From Qipengyuania vesicularis (GTDB lineage: Bacteria; Pseudomonadota; Alphaproteobacteria; Sphingomonadales; Sphingomonadaceae): a DNA stretch of 64,000 nucleotides. The notes under the pieces were generated by a model. It did not search any database. It was not told where the DNA came from and saw only the letters and a list, made by a program, of their open reading frames with translations. The translations under genes were made by a program, and so were the position numbers. Shown piece after piece: positions 60,251 to 64,000 of this stretch; position 1 is the stretch's first letter; every line of letters begins with the position of its first letter. The DNA is taken from positions 248,001 to 312,000 of the forward strand of contig NZ_JAIGNJ010000003.1 in assembly GCF_019711415.1 (NCBI RefSeq), read 5' to 3'.

Positions 60251-61129
60251 CTAGTTGTTCGCAAACCGCTCTACGAAATCGCCCACCCCTTCCATGTCGT
60301 CGAAGCCGAAGATGTAGGCGATCTCGACCGTATCCGAGAAGTCGAGCCCGCCGGCCGCGACTGCGGGATTCACATAGGCGGCCTTGGGATTGTGATGATC
60401 GGACAGGCGCTTCGCCTCTGCCCAGATCGGCCCGACGAGCGGGTCGGCGAGCAGCGCCGCCCAGTGCGAGCCGTCCTCCGTATTGAAGGCGGGCGAGCCA
60501 TTGTCAGGGAAATTCCCGTCCTGCACCCGATGATAGCGGGTGTTGTAGACGACGGTCTGCATGGCCTCCTTGCTGGACATGCTCTCGTTCCAATAGCTGT
60601 GCTGGACGACATGGACGCTCATCCACATCGCGCGCGGCAGCTTTTCTACCGCGGCGGCCGTGACATCGGATTGGCCAGCCTCAGCGACCCACACGCGGCC
60701 ACCTGCGGCAATGGTATCCTCCATCCGCTCGGCTAGCGTGGCGATGGTCTGCGCGCGCGCTCCGTGTGCGTCGAGCCACTGGTCGCCGAATGCGAGGTCG
60801 AAGAGCCTCGGCGCGACGAGGAACTCGCCACCCTGCGATCCATAAGCCCCGGAGGTGGCGATATAGTCCACGCAGGCAAAGTCGGGATGCTTTAGAACCG
60901 AGCCAAGCCCAGCGACAGCCTGGAGATCGTCGACATCGGGCTTGCTGTCATAATTCGCGACGAGCAGGTCGAGCGAGGTGTCGAAGAGGCCGATTGTCCC
61001 GGTATTCGTGCATTCGCGACCGGACTTGGAGAAGGCCAGCGGCGTGCCAACCTCCCAGCTCGCGCAGCCTGCCAACCCTATTGAAGCGCTGATCGCAAGG
61101 GATTTGATGAGAACTGATATTCTGGGCAT
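60251..61129 (-). CDS. Nucleoside hydrolase-like (DUF1593-like) lipoprotein (292 aa)
   Basis: Lipobox LAGC (Cys21, LAISASIGLAGCASW). The domain has a nucleoside-hydrolase-like acidic cluster NYDSKPDVDDLQAVAGLGSVL and later MWMSVHVVQHSYWNE, TVVYNTRYHRVQDGNF and YVNPAVAAGGLDFSDTVEIAYIFGFDD. Possibly a surface-exposed hydrolase or a binding protein; substrate unknown. ATG 61129 is chosen over longer in-frame starts. Confidence 0.72.
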   Translation of the reverse strand: MPRISVLIKSLAISASIGLAGCASWEVGTPLAFSKSGRECTNTGTIGLFDTSLDLLVANYDSKPDVDDLQAVAGLGSVLKHPDFACVDYIATSGAYGSQGGEFLVAPRLFDLAFGDQWLDAHGARAQTIATLAERMEDTIAAGGRVWVAEAGQSDVTAAAVEKLPRAMWMSVHVVQHSYWNESMSSKEAMQTVVYNTRYHRVQDGNFPDNGSPAFNTEDGSHWAALLADPLVGPIWAEAKRLSDHHNPKAAYVNPAVAAGGLDFSDTVEIAYIFGFDDMEGVGDFVERFANN

Positions 61130-61185
61130 TCTTCCTCCGCTTCGAGGAAGATACGTCCGAGGCGGGGCAAGAGTGCCCGAGAAAT

Positions 61186-62124
61186 TCACTCGCTCGGATA
61201 CCTCGCCAGCCATTCCGAACGGGCTTGTTGGATCGGCTCGTTTTCGCCACTAGCCGTCATGGCTGCAAATCCGGCGTCGTGAACGGGATCGTAGACCACC
61301 AGCGATTTGTAAGCGCCATTGCTGCCGGTTTGCCAGCTGAGAACTGGCGAGTTGCGGATCGCTCGGAAACGTCCCCCCAAGCTATAGGACTCCTCGCTGG
61401 TGGTAATGGCGGTCAGCGCACTCACGCTGCGCGGCGATAATCCGCCTTGATGCGGAAAGCGGGCCAGCGCCAGCAGGTCGACCGGAGTAGTCGCCAGTCC
61501 CCCGGCACACCGCAAGAAGCTGGGCAAAGGTCTCCCTGCCTCGCTGGGGGTAACCAGAATGCGATCGTCCGAAGCTCCGATTACCCAGCTCGATCCCATC
61601 CCCGCCGGAAGCAGGACCAGCTCCGGCAGTGCTTGAGTGAGGGGACGCCCGCTGACTTTTTCCAGGATGGCCTGCACGATAATCCAATTTACGAGATCAT
61701 AGGACCATCTCGAACCCGGCTCGACAGGCGAAAGCTCGCTCGCAAAAGCCAGCACTCCATCTTCGGCGCTATCGACTCTTGATACCTCTTCGGGGGCGCT
61801 CCGCAGACGTGGCAAGAGGCCGTCGGCAATGCCACTCCTGTTCGCCAGCACATCGCGCAAGCGAACTGAAGCGACAGCGCTTTCCCTGAGCTGGGGGAGT
61901 ATGCTCCCGATCGGGTCGTCGAGATCGAGCAGGCCCTTGTCGGTCAGGCGCAGGATGGCAATCGTGCAGGCAAATTTCGAGATCGAGCCCGCCTCATAGG
62001 CGGCACCGGGAAGTTCGGAACTGAGAGATACCCTCCCCGAAGTGAGCTCCGCAAATGAGAATTCGGAAGCGGTCGCGGGGACCGCGCTTGCGGCCAATGC
62101 AAGCGCGAACAGAGAACGAAACAT
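61186..62124 (-). CDS. Beta-lactamase-family serine hydrolase, exported (312 aa)
   Basis: Signal peptide FRSLFALALAASAVPATASE, then the SxxK motif EAGSISKFACTIAI, LRDVLANRSGIADGL, and SYDLVNWIIVQAIL in the place of the YxN motif; the last triad element reads WQTGS in place of K/H-T/S-G. This resembles class C/penicillin-binding-like esterases with altered motifs, so beta-lactam hydrolysis is doubtful. ATG at 62124. Starts 8 nt after guaA. Confidence 0.8.
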   Translation of the reverse strand: MFRSLFALALAASAVPATASEFSFAELTSGRVSLSSELPGAAYEAGSISKFACTIAILRLTDKGLLDLDDPIGSILPQLRESAVASVRLRDVLANRSGIADGLLPRLRSAPEEVSRVDSAEDGVLAFASELSPVEPGSRWSYDLVNWIIVQAILEKVSGRPLTQALPELVLLPAGMGSSWVIGASDDRILVTPSEAGRPLPSFLRCAGGLATTPVDLLALARFPHQGGLSPRSVSALTAITTSEESYSLGGRFRAIRNSPVLSWQTGSNGAYKSLVVYDPVHDAGFAAMTASGENEPIQQARSEWLARYPSE

Positions 62125-62132
62125 CCGGGGAC

Positions 62133-63707
62133 CTATTCCCACTCGATCGTGCCGGGCGGCTTCGAGGTATAGTCGTAAACCACACGGTTGATGCCCTTCA
62201 CCTCGTTGATGATTCGCGTGGCCACGCGGCTGAGGAAGGCGGCGTCGAAGGGGTAGATGTCGGCGGTCATGCCGTCGGTGCTGGTAACGGCGCGCAGGGC
62301 GCAGACGCTGTCATAGGTGCGCCCGTCGCCCATCACGCCGACGGTCTTGACCGGCAGCAGGACGGCGAAGGCCTGCCAGATCGCGTCGTAGAGGCCGGCG
62401 TTGCGGATTTCCTCGAGATAGATGGCGTCGGCCTTGCGCAGGATGTCGCAGCGTTCCTTGGTGACCTCGCCCGGGATGCGAATTGCTAGGCCGGGTCCGG
62501 GGAAGGGATGGCGGCCGACGAAGACGTCGGGGAGGCCGAGTTCGCGGCCGAGATCGCGCACTTCGTCCTTGAACAGTTCGCGCAGCGGCTCGACCAGCTC
62601 CATGTTCATGCGCTCGGGCAGGCCGCCCACATTGTGGTGGCTCTTGATCGTGACCGAGGGCCCGCCGGTGAAGCTGACGCTTTCGATGACGTCGGGATAG
62701 AGCGTGCCTTGCGCGAGGAAATCCGCGCCGCCGATCTTCTTCGCCTCGGCTTCGAACAAATCGATGAAGGCGCCACCGATGAACTTGCGCTTCTTTTCGG
62801 GGTCGGTCTGACCTTCGAGGCCGCCGAGGAACATGTCCTCCGCATTCACATGGACGAGCGGGATATTGTAATGGTCGCGAAACAGGGTGACGACCTGTTC
62901 GGCCTCGTTCATCCGCATGAGGCCGTGATCGACGAAGACGCAGGTCAGCTGGTCGCCGATGGCCTCGTGGATGAGGACCGCGGCAACCGCGCTGTCGACG
63001 CCGCCCGACAGGCCGCAGATGACCTTACCGTCACCCACCTGCGCGCGGATTTCCTCGATCTTGGTCTTGCGGAACTCGGCCATCGTCCAGTCGCCCTTGA
63101 GGCCGCAGACATGGCGTACGAAATTGGCGAGCAGCTTGCCGCCGTCGGGCGTATGGACCACTTCGGGGTGGAACTGCGTGCCGTAATAGCGGCGCTCGTC
63201 GTCGGCGATCAGCGCGAAGGGCGCGCCGGGGCTGGTGGCGACGATGCGGAAGCCTTCCGCGATGCGGGTGACCTTGTCGCCATGGCTCATCCACACCTGG
63301 TGCGTCTCACCCGGCTTCCAGAGGCCGTCGAACAGCACGCATTCCTCGGTCACTTCGCAAAAAGCGCGGCCGAACTCTCCGCCTTCACCGGTTTCGTGAC
63401 CGGGACGAACCTCGCCGCCCAATTGCTCGGTCATGACCTGCTGGCCATAACAGATGCCGAGGATCGGGACCTTGCTTTCGAAGATCACCTCGGGCGCGCG
63501 CGGACTGTCGCGGTCGGGCACGCTGGCCGGGCTGCCGGACAAGATCACGCCCTTTGGCCTGAGGCGATGAAATGCCTCTTCCGCCTGGGTGAAAGGGGCG
63601 ATCTCCGAGTAGACACCGGCTTCGCGCACGCGGCGTGCGATGAGCTGGGTTACCTGGCTGCCGAAATCGACGATGAGGATGGAATCGGGGAGGTGCGCGC
63701 TGTCCAT
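62133..63707 (-). CDS. guaA: GMP synthase (glutamine-hydrolysing)
   Basis: 524 residues. N-terminal glutamine amidotransferase ([30 protein letters not shown] with catalytic Cys, QFHPEV His-Glu), PPase ATP-pyrophosphatase ([21 protein letters not shown]) and C-terminal GMP-synthase domain ([71 protein letters not shown]). Converts XMP to GMP. ATG at 63707. Confidence 0.97.
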   Translation of the reverse strand: MDSAHLPDSILIVDFGSQVTQLIARRVREAGVYSEIAPFTQAEEAFHRLRPKGVILSGSPASVPDRDSPRAPEVIFESKVPILGICYGQQVMTEQLGGEVRPGHETGEGGEFGRAFCEVTEECVLFDGLWKPGETHQVWMSHGDKVTRIAEGFRIVATSPGAPFALIADDERRYYGTQFHPEVVHTPDGGKLLANFVRHVCGLKGDWTMAEFRKTKIEEIRAQVGDGKVICGLSGGVDSAVAAVLIHEAIGDQLTCVFVDHGLMRMNEAEQVVTLFRDHYNIPLVHVNAEDMFLGGLEGQTDPEKKRKFIGGAFIDLFEAEAKKIGGADFLAQGTLYPDVIESVSFTGGPSVTIKSHHNVGGLPERMNMELVEPLRELFKDEVRDLGRELGLPDVFVGRHPFPGPGLAIRIPGEVTKERCDILRKADAIYLEEIRNAGLYDAIWQAFAVLLPVKTVGVMGDGRTYDSVCALRAVTSTDGMTADIYPFDAAFLSRVATRIINEVKGINRVVYDYTSKPPGTIEWE

Positions 63708-63814
63708 GCGGGCGGCGTTAGAATTGCCGGGCCACACTGTCCAGCCACGCGCACATGCTCCCAACACCCACGCGCCGACGCATCACCGGCGCGCGGGTAT
63801 TTGGTCATTGCATC

Positions 63815-64000
63815 TCAGCCGTTGACGCGGTCGCGGATGACGGGATCCCAGACCATGGGATTCTGCTGGCCGGCCCTGGTGAACCGCAGCTGGTACTTGT
63901 GCTCGGGGATCCGGCCGCGGTCTTGCTCACTATCGTACACCTGGAGTTCGGAGCCCGAAGTGCGGGTGATGGTGAAGTCGGTGGGGTTCGTTATGATAAT
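63815..64000 (-). CDS. C-terminal 61 residues of an unidentified gene
   Basis: Minus-strand frame open to the window edge: TNPTDFTITRTSGSELQVYD and KYQLRFTRAGQQNPMVWDPVI, ending RDRVNG and TGA at 63815-63817. Soluble, beta-rich, no recognised family. The start lies beyond 64000. Codon use is like the neighbours. Confidence 0.6.
   Translation of the reverse strand: MIITNPTDFTITRTSGSELQVYDSEQDRGRIPEHKYQLRFTRAGQQNPMVWDPVIRDRVNG

Noticed and set aside
61186-62124. Resistance beta-lactamase
   Set aside because: Motifs two and three are changed, so an antibiotic-resistance call is not justified.

Overview
This window is a high-GC chromosomal segment from an alphaproteobacterium, most likely order Sphingomonadales and close to the Erythrobacter group. 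That placement is an inference from gene content and protein style: an HWE-family histidine kinase, a TonB-dependent receptor, an aerobic class Ia ribonucleotide reductase, leucine catabolism genes, MarC/YggT/DUF1295/DUF2171 proteins and an EcfG-type stress promoter. Genes are packed tightly with many ATGA/GTGA/TGATG overlaps, and GTG and TTG starts are common. There is one tRNA, no rRNA, no CRISPR array and no recognisable transposase or integrase.

Layout. 1-9.5 kb: the 5' part of glnD, an acyl-CoA ligase, lgt with a coupled methyltransferase, a DUF2147 protein, a lipoprotein/ATPase/permease-binding-protein operon for a compatible-solute type ABC importer, and a GAF-PAS-HWE kinase. 9.6-14.2 kb: isovaleryl-CoA dehydrogenase, a DUF1330 protein and the carboxyltransferase subunit of methylcrotonyl-CoA carboxylase (leucine degradation), then a membrane acyltransferase and a DUF1295 protein. 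14.2-20.5 kb: a TetR regulator, two convergent glycosyltransferases, a two-gene virion-like or tailspike-like module, and dcd. 20.5-28.7 kb: an HxlR regulator divergent from a tiny secreted peptide and a saccharopine-dehydrogenase-like reductase, a ZnuD-like receptor, tRNA-Gly, cnoX, a Lon-N protein, TetR-MAPEG and marC. 28.7-37.9 kb: folD, yggT, argB and many small lipoproteins, membrane proteins and DUF proteins, a sulfotransferase, a nuclease-like protein and a frameshifted SEC-C gene.

37.9-50.1 kb is the most distinctive part. nrdB and nrdA lie about 7 kb apart on the same strand. A P-loop ATPase resembling the Sll1717 family starts on the last base of the nrdB stop codon, and a small membrane protein overlaps the end of nrdA. 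Between the two reductase genes lie a large adenylation/carrier/membrane-acyltransferase fusion, a small acidic protein behind a good EcfG promoter, DUF2171, a diguanylate cyclase and a GT2 glycosyltransferase. 50.1-64 kb: an HD hydrolase, an alpha/beta hydrolase, two PilZ proteins, nadB, an ABC ATPase, a NDUFS6-type zinc finger protein, tldD, a CPBP protease, two adjacent endonuclease III family genes, a nucleoside-hydrolase-like lipoprotein, a serine hydrolase, guaA, and the 3' end of an unidentified gene.

The best candidates for something not yet described are the single-chain adenylation-carrier-acyltransferase protein, the nrdB-coupled ATPase, and the orphan virion-like pair beside the glycosyltransferases. 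All functional statements come from reading the sequence without database searches.
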